Shown here: positions 1 through 8,652 of the stretch, piece after piece
How positions within the stretch are numbered: position 1 is the first letter of the stretch
Layout: each line of letters starts with the position of its first letter
NCBI GenBank assembly: GCA_027487315.1
Contig: JAIYDW010000017.1
Location: forward strand, 1 to 64,000
Reading direction: 5' to 3'
DNA: 64,000 nucleotides
DNA from: Verrucomicrobiaceae bacterium
GTDB taxonomy: Bacteria > Verrucomicrobiota > Verrucomicrobiia > Verrucomicrobiales > Verrucomicrobiaceae
Notes under the pieces: model-generated
The model's input: only the letters and a program-made list of their open reading frames with translations
Databases searched by the model: none
Told to the model about the DNA's origin: nothing
Position numbers and translations under genes: made by a program

Positions 1-1695
1 CAACTCGCAAAGATCTCCAAGATGCCAAAAGTCACCGAGTTCATCTACCGCCGCCTCTCCTCGGATGACGCAGGCCGCACCAGCTTGCTCAAACTGGCAG
101 CAGAAACGCCAGATCCCGCTCTGCAGCTCGATCTCCTCAACGCTCTGGTCCAAGCCGCACGAAACGGTCACCAGATCACGAAACCGGATGGCTGGGACGC
201 ACTGCGCCAGAAAGTAGTCCAGAGCTTTAGCTCGTCCGGTGCCGACAAGGCCAACGATGCCTATCACGGGCCAAAACCCATGACGGCTCTACTCGAACTC
301 GAAGCCTCCATGGGCATCGAAGCCGCCCTTCAGCACTTCCGTGACCAACTCGCGTCCGCCAACGGAAATCGTGAACACGCCCTCACCGTCCTCCTCCAGG
401 CCAAAGACGCCTCCACAGCCCAAACGCTACTCCAGCTCATCCAAACCAACGCACCCACCCCGCTCCGCCGCAAAGCCATCCAAGCCCTCGCCTCGCTCAA
501 AGACGCCGAAACACCGCGCATCCTCAGCGCCGCGCTCCCCAAGCTCTCCGCAAACGAACTCCCCGACGCCATCAACACCCTCGCCTCCACCAAGGAAGGT
601 TCAAAAGCCCTCCTCCAAGCCGTCGCGTCCAAATCCGTTCCCCCCACCGCCCTCTCCCCCTTCCTCATCCGCCAACTCACCGCCTTCAACGACCCCGACA
701 TCAACACCCTCATCAAATCCGCCTGGGGCGATGTCAACGCCCCCAAAGCCGACCTCGCGGAACGCACCCAAAAATACCGCTCCCTCCTCACCCCAGCCGC
801 CTTAGCCAAAGGCGATCTCGCGAAGGGCAAGATGCTCTACACCGCCACCTGCGGCCAATGCCACAAACTCTTCGGCGAAGGCCAAAACGTCGGCCCCGAC
901 ATCACCGGCTCCAATCGCGCCGACCTAAACTACCTCCTCGAAAACGTCCTCGATCCGAACGCCGTCATCGGCAAAGACTACCAGCTCAATCTCTTCACCA
1001 TGAAGGACGGCCGCGTCATGAGCGGTGTCATCAAAAACGAAACCCCCGCCGCCGTGAAAATCGCCATGATGGGCGGCGTCGAGTTCACCCTGCCACAGGC
1101 CGACATTGCCAAGCGCGAGGTCTCCAAGCTCAGTACCATGCCCGAAGGCCTCTTCGACGCCCTCCAGCCGGAGAGTGTCATCGACCTCGTGAAGTATCTG
1201 CAGAGTGGGGCAGCGCTTCAGCCTGCCGGGGGCAACGTCCAGACCAAACCACTCCAAACCATCGAAGGCGCCCTCGAAGGCGAAACCCTCAAAGTACTCG
1301 AAATCACCGGCGGAACCGCCAAACGACAAGCCATGGGCGGCTTCGGCTCCGACTGGAGCGGTGCCGCGCAACTCTGGTGGACCCGCGGCAAGCCCGACCA
1401 AAAACTCACCCTCGCCCTTCCCGTCAAAGAAGCCGGCCACTACACCCTCTACGGCGCCCTGACCATGGCCCGCGACTACGGCGTCGTCAGCATCACTCTC
1501 GATGGCCAGCCCATCGCCTCCACCTTCGATGGCTACAACGGCCCTAAAGTCATTCACACCGGCGAAAAAGACTGGGACACCCACGAACTCACCGCCGGCG
1601 ATCATCAGCTGACCTTCACCCTCGCCCCCCCGAATCCCGATGCCATCCCCTCAAACATGGTCGGCCTGGACTACGTGCGGCTCGAGAAAAAGTAG
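1..1695 (+). CDS. Partial PVC-type heme-binding HEAT-repeat protein (5' end missing)
   Basis: The reading frame is open from the first base, so the true start lies upstream of the window; an internal ATG at 22 is not a convincing start. The N-terminal part (to about nt 760) is helical and alanine/leucine rich, like HEAT repeats. A single c-type heme motif CGQCH follows at nt 850-864, then the surrounding domain typical of the Pirellula/Verrucomicrobium-type putative heme-binding family, with a GPD motif after the heme. The last ~140 residues (from about nt 1270) look like a beta-sandwich carbohydrate-binding-like domain. Such proteins are exported and usually belong to large membrane-bound dehydrogenases of PVC bacteria, probably in periplasmic oxidation of sugars or similar compounds. 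The substrate cannot be told. Confidence 0.85.
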   Translation, partial: QLAKISKMPKVTEFIYRRLSSDDAGRTSLLKLAAETPDPALQLDLLNALVQAARNGHQITKPDGWDALRQKVVQSFSSSGADKANDAYHGPKPMTALLELEASMGIEAALQHFRDQLASANGNREHALTVLLQAKDASTAQTLLQLIQTNAPTPLRRKAIQALASLKDAETPRILSAALPKLSANELPDAINTLASTKEGSKALLQAVASKSVPPTALSPFLIRQLTAFNDPDINTLIKSAWGDVNAPKADLAERTQKYRSLLTPAALAKGDLAKGKMLYTATCGQCHKLFGEGQNVGPDITGSNRADLNYLLENVLDPNAVIGKDYQLNLFTMKDGRVMSGVIKNETPAAVKIAMMGGVEFTLPQADIAKREVSKLSTMPEGLFDALQPESVIDLVKYLQSGAALQPAGGNVQTKPLQTIEGALEGETLKVLEITGGTAKRQAMGGFGSDWSGAAQLWWTRGKPDQKLTLALPVKEAGHYTLYGALTMARDYGVVSITLDGQPIASTFDGYNGPKVIHTGEKDWDTHELTAGDHQLTFTLAPPNPDAIPSNMVGLDYVRLEKK

Positions 1696-1727
1696 CTTCC
1701 AGTCGCAACAGATAGAACGAAACACCC

Positions 1728-1982
1728 ATGCGCGATCTCCAAAGCCGCACCGCCATCGTCATCAAAGGCGGCCTCTTCCTCTTCATCGGCCTCTTCGCCT
1801 CCACCCTCCTCCTCATCGAAAACTGGAGCTGGCGCACCGCCCTCCTCCTCACCCTCGCCCTATGGGGCTTCTGCCGCGCCTACTACTTCGCCTTCTACGT
1901 CATCGAACGCTGGGTCGACCCCACCTACAAATTCAGCGGCCTAGGCTCCTTCCTCACCTGGTGCCTAAAAAACCGCAAATAA
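1728..1982 (+). CDS. Small two-helix membrane protein of unknown function
   Basis: An 84-residue protein starting at ATG 1728, 32 bp after the preceding stop and on the same strand, so probably co-transcribed. Two hydrophobic segments (about residues 10-30 and 36-54) predict an inner-membrane hairpin. The C-terminal tail is basic and aromatic. Third codon positions are strongly C-rich, like those of neighbouring genes, which supports real coding. I recognise no family. Confidence 0.6.
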   Translation: MRDLQSRTAIVIKGGLFLFIGLFASTLLLIENWSWRTALLLTLALWGFCRAYYFAFYVIERWVDPTYKFSGLGSFLTWCLKNRK

Positions 1983-2108
1983 CCCCACTCTCCTGTTAAT
2001 CCCCAAAAATCCCGTCAGCCGACCGAAGGGAGACAGCGTGCCAAAGGCAGCCCGAAGGGAAGCGAAGCGCAGCAATCCTGTCAAAAAAAAGCGCCGCCCG
2101 CTCTCCCC

Positions 2109-3029
2109 TCACTTCTTCCCCTTCACCTTCTCCGGCAACCCCTGCCCCGGCTTCAAATCCAAGTTCGCCGCCAGATCCGCCTCCGTCACTTCCACCACCA
2201 CCCCGCCCGCTGGCACCTCCGCCTTTGCCGTCCAAAGAATCGCATTCAGCAGCAACTTCCGCTGCTCCGGATGCCCCCATCCCTTGTGAAAGTGCCCCCC
2301 GGTAAACCCAAACGCCCGGCCCCCACCGTCCCGCTCACTCGCCCACGCCACATGCTGCGGCTCCTTCCGCTCCAGCACCGCCGCCCGCACCTCCGGATTC
2401 CCACTGTGATGCCCATCCGGACGCGACAACGTTTCCGCCGATGGCATGTCCGTCAAAATCGGCGTCACCCCGGTCATCCCCTTGCGAAACCGCATGTGAT
2501 AATACCACTCATCCAAAGTGCCAAAAGGCTTCACCCCCGTGCTCACTGGATGCTCCGGCAACGTCTTAAAATTCGCCTCCCAATGCGGATTCACACTGTA
2601 GTGAATCTCAAAACACCCACCCAACCAATCCAGGAATTCCTTGTTGCCATTTTCCAACGTCGGCTCCACCGCATAATGCACACACACCAGCCCGCAACCC
2701 CGCCCCATCTCTTTGCCTAACTGCTGCAAATGATCCCCCTGCAGCGCCGGATGATTCCCTTGCCCATCCGCATAAAAAAGAATCGTGTCCGCCTTCCCCA
2801 GCACCTCCGCCGCCGGCCACTCGCTATTCAAAAAAGCCGTCACCGACACCGCCTCACCCGCCCCCTGCTCCAAACACTTCTTGAACAAAAGCACCCCCGC
2901 ATTGTGCTCATGCTGCCCCGGCCCATGGCTCGGCTTACCCGCAATCAGAACAACGTTCTTCTTGTCAGCACCCTGCACAGCAGAGGCCAGCATCACAACA
3001 ACAGCACAGGCAAAACGAAACAACTTCAT
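2109..3029 (-). CDS. Secreted ThuA-domain protein
   Basis: About 306 residues. I chose the ATG at 3029 because it directly precedes a classic signal peptide (MKLFRFACAVVVM...), with cleavage likely after the AVQGA region. The mature part begins with the glutamine-amidotransferase-like ThuA fold: NVVLIAGKPSHGPGQHEH, then FYADGQGNHP, and a GGHFHKGWG motif near the C-terminus. ThuA was first described in trehalose utilisation in Rhizobium, and PVC genomes carry many secreted ThuA copies of unproven substrate. It lies 47 bp downstream of the ppnP-like gene on the same strand. Confidence 0.85.
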   Translation of the reverse strand: MKLFRFACAVVVMLASAVQGADKKNVVLIAGKPSHGPGQHEHNAGVLLFKKCLEQGAGEAVSVTAFLNSEWPAAEVLGKADTILFYADGQGNHPALQGDHLQQLGKEMGRGCGLVCVHYAVEPTLENGNKEFLDWLGGCFEIHYSVNPHWEANFKTLPEHPVSTGVKPFGTLDEWYYHMRFRKGMTGVTPILTDMPSAETLSRPDGHHSGNPEVRAAVLERKEPQHVAWASERDGGGRAFGFTGGHFHKGWGHPEQRKLLLNAILWTAKAEVPAGGVVVEVTEADLAANLDLKPGQGLPEKVKGKK

Positions 3030-3076
3030 GGTCAGTCCATGATTAACAGCCATCCGCCCGCAGTTCTATCGCTCAA

Positions 3077-3406
3077 TCAGTCAATGAACGAGCAAATGTA
3101 CTCACAAATGCCCTCGCTCACCGTGATATCGAATCCCGACTTCGCCGGCACCTCAAACGCCTCCCCACCCGCATAGCTCGACGTCGCCTCAGCCCCATCC
3201 AGTTTCACCACACACCCCCCCGCCACGATCTCCATCAACTCCGCCTTGTCCGTCCCAAAATGATAACTCCCAGGATAAATCAACCCCAGCGTCTTCTTGC
3301 TCCCATCACCAAACAAGATGCTGTGGCTCACCACCTTGCCATCAAAATAAACATTGGCCTTGGCAACAGCAGTGACATTCGAGAACTCAGAAGGAATCGC
3401 AGACAT
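3077..3406 (-). CDS. ppnP: Pyrimidine/purine nucleoside phosphorylase PpnP (DUF1255/YaiE family)
   Basis: A 109-residue single-domain cupin matching PpnP along its length: the KANVYFDGKV start, GSKKTLG, the PGSYHFGT turn and the GGEAFEVPA segment. The family phosphorolyses a broad range of nucleosides to base plus ribose-1-phosphate in the cytosol. Start ATG is at 3406 with no clear Shine-Dalgarno site. It is followed on the same strand by the ThuA gene, with no obvious functional link. Confidence 0.93.
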   Translation of the reverse strand: MSAIPSEFSNVTAVAKANVYFDGKVVSHSILFGDGSKKTLGLIYPGSYHFGTDKAELMEIVAGGCVVKLDGAEATSSYAGGEAFEVPAKSGFDITVSEGICEYICSFID

Positions 3407-3460
3407 GGAGAGAGATAAGGGTTAGAAGAGCGCCACCCCTAAATCCTGAACTCATTCAAA

Positions 3461-5818
3461 TCAAGGAGCAGGAAGCACCTGCACCGCATCCAAGTGCACA
3501 TTCCCCCCAGACCCCTCCGTCCGGAAAATCACCGCCGCCTCTTCACCCGCCTTAAAGCTAAACACCCCCAGGCTATGCGCCCCCTGCGGCGACCCCGCCT
3601 GCTTAGTCTGATTCAAAGTAAACCCTTTCTCTCCATCCGCGCTCATCACACTCACCGGCGCCGTCTTCGCCCGGTTCTCATGCGGCTGCCAATACACCCG
3701 CACCTCATATTTCCCGCTCTCCTTCACCGCAAACGCAAACCGCGCCGATGCCCCCTTCTTCTGCGTGTAGCTGTAATAGCTGCCCACATACGGCTTCAAG
3801 CTCTCTCCCTTCGCCCATTCCCCCGTCAACTCGGCATCCTCATCGTCAATCACGATCCCTTCCAACTTCGCCGGATCAATCGAGTCAGACGCCACCTCCG
3901 GCAGCACCTTCGCATTCGCTGGCATGTAGAGCGCCCCTTCCAGCGTGTCCCGCCGCATCGCCCCGGGCTGCTTCATCAAATCCTTCAGCAAATCCAGATA
4001 CTGCTCATACACCCCGCGCGGCGACGTGTGATGCCGCACACAAATCCATGATGCCTTGCCCACCACCTCGCCAAACATCCCGCAAGTCCGCATCACCCGA
4101 GTGCTCCCCAGCGCCCACCGATCCACACTAATGTTCCGACCCGCCATGAACAAATTCGAAATGTCCTTCGAATACAAGCACCGGTAAGGCACCGGATACC
4201 CATTCTTCCGGTCCGTGTGCTTCCCAAACTCAGCGCGCGAGATGAACGGATTCTCCGGAAACTTCCCGGCATACTGCTCCTTCGGATAATGCAAATCCTG
4301 ATCCCAGGTCGTCGGCACACACGCGTCGTCATGAATCTTGCCTTCGACCATTTCTTTCCCCGTCAAAATCATATCCCCCACCAGCCGCCGACTCTCCCGA
4401 GGCCCGCCAATGTAAGCCTGCCACTGAAAATCATAGTTCGTGTACTTCTCCGGCAGATTCTTCTTCAATGAAGAAATCGCCCCATACACTGCCCGGAAAT
4501 TCCAGTCCCGAATCCGCTCCAACCCATTGATCGGATCCTGATCAAAGCCGCTCTCCCAAAACCACTCGCCATGCAGGTAATCTTCCATCTTCTCAACCGG
4601 CTTATAACCCAGGTCAAACCCCGCCATGTTCGCCTTGTTCTTCACCCCCACCGGCTCCATCTGCCGCGGCTCAGGAAAGTCCGCCAACTCCAGCGGCAGC
4701 GCCCACGGCGTCTCCTTCCAAGGCGTTGGCTTCTCCACCTTCTTCAGCACCCACATGTTGCTCATCCCCATACGCCCCTTCTCCTCCTGCATGAACTCCG
4801 CCCCCGCCAGCGCCCCCACACTCCCGTGCCCCGTGCAATCCGTGAAGAACTTGCCCCGGAACCGCGTCTCCGTTCCCGTCATCGTGTTCAATCCCGTCAC
4901 ACTCCGAATCTTCTTCGCATCCTCCTTCTGCATCTCCACCCCGTAAACGTGTGTGTTGAGAAACAGATCAATGTTTGCCTCCGCCCGCACCACCGCTTCC
5001 TTCAGTGCATCATTGTACTCCGCAGGATCCGCCGCCGGACTGTTGCTCGCCCGATCCGCAAACTCCTCCACAATCTCGCCCAAATGCGGATACAACCCCC
5101 GCCTTGTCCCACCCATTGCCCAAACCTGCACCTCACCCGAACCATTGCCGCCCAGCACCGGCCGATTCTGCAAAAAGGCCACCTTGATCCCCTGCCGCGC
5201 CGCCGAAATCGCCGCCCCCAACCCCGAGTAACCGCCACCGACTACCACCAGGTCATACTCCTTCGTCTCCGGTGCCTGCTCAGGCAATCCCAGCGACTCG
5301 CGCCTCAGCTTGTTCGTCGCCACAAAATCATCCGGCGGCGTGAACCCAGCCTCTTGTGTCAAATAAATCGCATCCACCCGACCCTCGAACCCCGTCAAAT
5401 CATGCAGCGCCACCTCCGCGCTCCCCTCTTTCAGTTCCACCGTGCCCCCATCCTCCCAACGCCAATCCTTCCCCGTCGCCCCAAACTCTGGCTTCAACTT
5501 CTGCCCGCCCACCGACACCTGAAACCGCCCCGGTGCTCCCGGCGCATCCCACGGCCCCACCCAGTTCTTGCTCCGCACCCAAACCTTGTAACTCCCCGCC
5601 GTCTTCACCTTCACCTGCCCGCCCGCATCCTTCACCGGCCGCCCCATCCCATGCGCCAGCAAATAAGGCGATCCCATGATGTCGATGAACTGCGTGTCAA
5701 TCATCCACCCGCCATGATTGCTCAAAGACTCCGCTTCAAGCCAGACCGATTCAGCCTGCGCAGGAACAAACGAAACACCCGCCACAGCGAGCACTAAACT
5801 TGGGATCAGTGTCTTCAT
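3461..5818 (-). CDS. Secreted FAD-dependent oxidoreductase with beta-sandwich domains at both ends
   Basis: About 785 residues from ATG 5818, chosen because a signal peptide (MKTLIPSLVLAVAGVSF, cleaved near AQA) follows directly and a GGAGG lies upstream. In-frame codons reach back to 5890 but add a non-hydrophobic leader. Residues ~25-175 resemble a carbohydrate-binding beta-sandwich (LEAESLSNHGGW). The core opens with the dinucleotide fold YDLVVVGGGYSGLGAA and continues as an FAD_oxidored (PF12831-type) protein, with DCTGHGSVGALAGAEF and FMAGRNISVDRWALGSTRV. The last ~120 residues resemble golvesin/xanthan-lyase C-terminal modules. The role is probably periplasmic oxidation of a carbohydrate-related compound. 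It is divergent from the LacI-type regulator at 5915. Confidence 0.87.
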   Translation of the reverse strand: MKTLIPSLVLAVAGVSFVPAQAESVWLEAESLSNHGGWMIDTQFIDIMGSPYLLAHGMGRPVKDAGGQVKVKTAGSYKVWVRSKNWVGPWDAPGAPGRFQVSVGGQKLKPEFGATGKDWRWEDGGTVELKEGSAEVALHDLTGFEGRVDAIYLTQEAGFTPPDDFVATNKLRRESLGLPEQAPETKEYDLVVVGGGYSGLGAAISAARQGIKVAFLQNRPVLGGNGSGEVQVWAMGGTRRGLYPHLGEIVEEFADRASNSPAADPAEYNDALKEAVVRAEANIDLFLNTHVYGVEMQKEDAKKIRSVTGLNTMTGTETRFRGKFFTDCTGHGSVGALAGAEFMQEEKGRMGMSNMWVLKKVEKPTPWKETPWALPLELADFPEPRQMEPVGVKNKANMAGFDLGYKPVEKMEDYLHGEWFWESGFDQDPINGLERIRDWNFRAVYGAISSLKKNLPEKYTNYDFQWQAYIGGPRESRRLVGDMILTGKEMVEGKIHDDACVPTTWDQDLHYPKEQYAGKFPENPFISRAEFGKHTDRKNGYPVPYRCLYSKDISNLFMAGRNISVDRWALGSTRVMRTCGMFGEVVGKASWICVRHHTSPRGVYEQYLDLLKDLMKQPGAMRRDTLEGALYMPANAKVLPEVASDSIDPAKLEGIVIDDEDAELTGEWAKGESLKPYVGSYYSYTQKKGASARFAFAVKESGKYEVRVYWQPHENRAKTAPVSVMSADGEKGFTLNQTKQAGSPQGAHSLGVFSFKAGEEAAVIFRTEGSGGNVHLDAVQVLPAP

Positions 5819-5897
5819 AGGAACAAATGCCTCCAACGGTTGGCAGTTGGGGCGCATGAGAGTACGTCGATTCATCACTGGAGCTTCCACTTCTTTC

Positions 5898-5910
5898 TGT
5901 TACCGTAACA
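5898..5910. promoter_or_regulatory. Candidate LacI-family operator
   Basis: TGTTACCGTAACA is a perfect 6-bp inverted repeat around one central base, resembling the TGTTACC-GGTAACA half-sites bound by GntR-like members of the LacI family. It ends 4 bp before the regulator's ATG and lies 80 bp upstream of the divergent FAD oxidoreductase start. It is therefore well placed for autorepression and control of the oxidoreductase. No experiment supports this; it rests on symmetry and position. Confidence 0.6.
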
Positions 5911-5914
5911 AATC

Positions 5915-6913
5915 ATGCCAAATCCCTCCTTGGCCCATATCGCCCAAACCCTCGGCATCTCCAAAATGACCGTCTCCCGCGCGCTTCGCGGCGAACGCCA
6001 CGTCAACCCCGCCCTCGCCAACCAAATCCAACAAACCGCCCGAGAACTCGGCTATTCACCCGACCCCGAACTCGCCCGCCTCATGACCCACCTGCGCGAA
6101 TCGCGCTCGAGCAAAACCCGACAAACCCTCGCCTTCATTTGGAGTGATCCCGACCCCGTCCGCTTGCGCACCACCTGGCCGCGACTCGTCTTCTCCGGTG
6201 CCTCCCAGCGCGCCTCCGAATTGGGTTACGACCTCGAAAGCTTCGAAGTCACTCCCGATCGCATGACCCCGGCACGCCTCGCCCGAATCCTCGAACATCG
6301 CGGCATTCACGGCCTCATCATCGGCCCCCTCCTTAGCCGCAGCCGCAGTCACCTCCGCCTGCCCTGGGAAAAATTCAGCGCCGTCGTCATCGGCCTCGGC
6401 CTCACTTCCCCCTCGCTCAATCGCGTCCATCACCACCACTTCAAAGGCATGCACACCGCCCTCAGCCACCTCAAAAAAGCCGGCTACAAACGCATCGCCC
6501 ACTGCGCCTCCTCCATCCTAGACCAGCGCATGTTCGGTGCCTGGTCCGCCAGCTTCCTCATCCACCATCCCCTCGGCCCCGCCACCGCCGCCAGCCTCCT
6601 CCACCTCCCCCGCGAACTCCAGCGCACCGCCTTCCTCAAATGGCTCGCCGCCACCCGGCCCGACGCCATCCTCGACTCCGGCAATAACCTCGCCCCCTGG
6701 ATCCAATCCCTCCCCCCCGACCTCCGCCCCCACCTCGCCACTCTCAGTTGGAGCCCCGACCACCCCCACATCCCAGGCCTCGATCAACGCCCCGAAACCA
6801 TTGGCCATTCCGCCCTCGACCTCCTCGCCGCCCAGCTCCACCAAAACGAACGCGGCATCCCCTCATACGCCAAAACCCTCATGATTGAAGGCCTTTGGCG
6901 TCCAGCCTCCTAA
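5915..6913 (+). CDS. LacI-family transcriptional regulator
   Basis: A 332-residue protein of normal family length. The N-terminal LacI helix-turn-helix is clear at residues ~5-30 (SLAHIAQTLGISKMTVSRAL), followed by the hinge region. The rest is a periplasmic-binding-protein-like effector domain. Start ATG 5915 gives the canonical short N-terminus and has no Shine-Dalgarno site; a palindrome ends 4 bp upstream. Its target is probably the divergent secreted FAD oxidoreductase and itself. The effector is unknown, likely a sugar or sugar acid. Confidence 0.9.
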   Translation: MPNPSLAHIAQTLGISKMTVSRALRGERHVNPALANQIQQTARELGYSPDPELARLMTHLRESRSSKTRQTLAFIWSDPDPVRLRTTWPRLVFSGASQRASELGYDLESFEVTPDRMTPARLARILEHRGIHGLIIGPLLSRSRSHLRLPWEKFSAVVIGLGLTSPSLNRVHHHHFKGMHTALSHLKKAGYKRIAHCASSILDQRMFGAWSASFLIHHPLGPATAASLLHLPRELQRTAFLKWLAATRPDAILDSGNNLAPWIQSLPPDLRPHLATLSWSPDHPHIPGLDQRPETIGHSALDLLAAQLHQNERGIPSYAKTLMIEGLWRPAS

Positions 6914-7012
6914 CACAAAATTCGTAACCCTTCGCAAGCTTTTCCGAACTCTCTCATGCAGTCCAAACATCTCCAAATCGCCCCCTAAAAAAGCCTCACC
7001 CCAAATCTCATC

Positions 7013-8524
7013 ATGCCTTACCCCATCAATCCCTCACCAGAAGATCTAAACGACCAACTTGCCACCACTGAAATCTTCGACGCCTTCAACAAAAAGGCAA
7101 AAACCGGTATCGCCCTCATCAAAAAAACATGCGGTGACCTGGGGCTCGATGAAACCCAACAGCGCACCCAAATCGCCGCCTTCCTCCTCGCACACCAGTC
7201 AAACCTCAACGGCGCTGAAGTCTTCGACTACATCTCCTCAAACGAACCGGAAAACGCAGAGGTCCTCAGATCATTCGCCACCCAGTTTGGCGGCCAAATG
7301 GCAGGTCAAGAATTCGTGCCCGCCCTCAGAGGCTTCGTCCAAGCCCTGCCACTGGCTGGCGGAGAAGCCCAGAAGATTGACCGCTACGTCAAAGCCTTCG
7401 CCGAAGAGTACGCTCGCCGCAACCCGACCAAGCTAGCCAACTCCGACGCCGCCTACACCATGGCATTCTCCACGATCATGTTGAACACGGATGCCCACAG
7501 CATCGGCGTCAGAGACAAAATGACGTTCCAACAGTTCATCAACAACAACAAAGGGATGAACAACAATGGCGACTTCGAACAAAGTTTCCTGAAGTCCATC
7601 TACGACGACATCAAGCAGAACGAACTGAAACTCAAACCCCGCGAAGTCGAATCCAGCTACACCCTCGCCCCGGCAAGCCTCTCAAACGATGCTCTCTTCT
7701 CGAACATCACCAAAGAACTCGGGAAGAAAACACCCAACCTCAAAGCAGCCCTCGGTGTCGACGGAGCCCAGGCGACCATCAGCAACAAAAAACCCTGGTA
7801 TGGCTTCCTGACCGGTTACAAATCAACGGTCACCATCACCAAAGACGGCAACCAGGTCACTCTCGAAGTCTCCAAACCCGGCCTCTTCTCCAAAAACAAA
7901 CAACCCTCCGCCGTCCTCAAACCTACCCCCGGCGAGGGTGGCGCCATCTCCCAGGGCAGCATCGATCTCGCTGGCCAAGTGGTTGCCAAATTCGAAGCCC
8001 CGTATGTCGCCAAATCGCCCTACCCCTACCAGCAAAAAAACATGGAGCGCGCCGCCGATTCCGAAAACTTGAAAGCTGAGCCCATCAGCAAGGCCTTCGA
8101 AAAGTATGCCGAAAAGTCCGGCCACAGCGCCGAACTCAGCTTCCTGAAAGAAGTCGAGTCACTCAAGGAAGGCATCAAGAACGGCAAACCCGTCAGCGAA
8201 CTGCAAGTCCAAGCCTACGGCATCCAGCAGCGCTACCTCGTCCCCAGCGCTGATTTCCCAGTCCGCGTTGACCACCAAGTCGCCGAGAAGATCGACGGAA
8301 AACTCCAGGAAATCCTCGATCTGGACGAGAAGGGCATGAGCACCCTCTTCGACGATGCCGCAACCGAGGTGAAGGAAAAACTCCAAACCGGCCCCATGCA
8401 GAAATTCAAGCAAACTGGCGAATTCCAACAGCAGAAAAAGAGCGTCTCAGAAGCAACCCACCTGGAGAAGAAACTCCCCGGCAAGGAGACCTCTCAAAAA
8501 CAAAGCGTCAAACAGTCGCTGTAG
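7013..8524 (+). CDS. RalF-like Sec7 domain protein with Sec7-capping-like domain and C-terminal RGS-like domain
   Basis: A 503-residue cytosolic-type protein with no signal peptide or membrane segment. Residues ~22-205 form a Sec7 domain, the Arf guanine-nucleotide-exchange fold: FNKKAKTGIALI at the start, the catalytic loop GGEAQKIDR with the glutamate finger at E118, and the second motif NSDAAYTMAFSTIMLNTDAH, then FINNNKGMNN. Residues ~215-345 (WYGFLTGYKSTVTIT, LFSKNKQPSAVLKP, SIDLAGQVVAKF) resemble the capping domain of Legionella/Rickettsia RalF as I remember it. Residues ~360-472 read like an RGS box: FEKYAEKSGHSAELSFL, AEKIDGKLQE, LFDDAATEVKEKL, MQKFKQTGEF. A short polar, lysine/serine-rich tail follows. 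The gene stands alone between a regulator and an L,D-transpeptidase and by eye is less GC-rich than its flanks. Known bacterial Sec7 proteins are effectors injected into eukaryotic hosts; the role here is unknown. Confidence 0.9.
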   Translation: MPYPINPSPEDLNDQLATTEIFDAFNKKAKTGIALIKKTCGDLGLDETQQRTQIAAFLLAHQSNLNGAEVFDYISSNEPENAEVLRSFATQFGGQMAGQEFVPALRGFVQALPLAGGEAQKIDRYVKAFAEEYARRNPTKLANSDAAYTMAFSTIMLNTDAHSIGVRDKMTFQQFINNNKGMNNNGDFEQSFLKSIYDDIKQNELKLKPREVESSYTLAPASLSNDALFSNITKELGKKTPNLKAALGVDGAQATISNKKPWYGFLTGYKSTVTITKDGNQVTLEVSKPGLFSKNKQPSAVLKPTPGEGGAISQGSIDLAGQVVAKFEAPYVAKSPYPYQQKNMERAADSENLKAEPISKAFEKYAEKSGHSAELSFLKEVESLKEGIKNGKPVSELQVQAYGIQQRYLVPSADFPVRVDHQVAEKIDGKLQEILDLDEKGMSTLFDDAATEVKEKLQTGPMQKFKQTGEFQQQKKSVSEATHLEKKLPGKETSQKQSVKQSL

Positions 8525-8553
8525 CAAACACAGGACTCTCGTTCTCCTGGGTG

Positions 8554-8606
8554 GGGTGCCCATTCTCCTAGGAAGTGGTGGACAAACCCCCTCGGCTGGG
8601 GCACCC
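8554..8606. terminator. Possible weak terminator hairpin after the Sec7 gene
   Basis: GGGTGCCC at 8554-8561 pairs with GGGCACCC at 8599-8606. A short T-run (GGTTTTT) begins about 8 bases later. The 37-base loop is long for an intrinsic terminator, so this is tentative. It lies 29 bp after the Sec7-gene stop. Confidence 0.25.
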
Positions 8607-8652
8607 TTCAGTCGGTTTTTGGCTCCTCAGCCGCTTCGATTTCAATGCTCAA

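Noticed and set aside
1983-2108. Repeated CGAAGGGA and a run of As between convergent genes considered as a terminator or REP element
   Set aside because: No stem of useful length precedes the A-run, and the repeat is only 8 bp.
4571-5797. A 408-codon plus-strand open frame opposite the FAD oxidoreductase
   Set aside because: Low-complexity Arg/His/Pro composition and no recognisable domain; it is a shadow of the real minus-strand gene.
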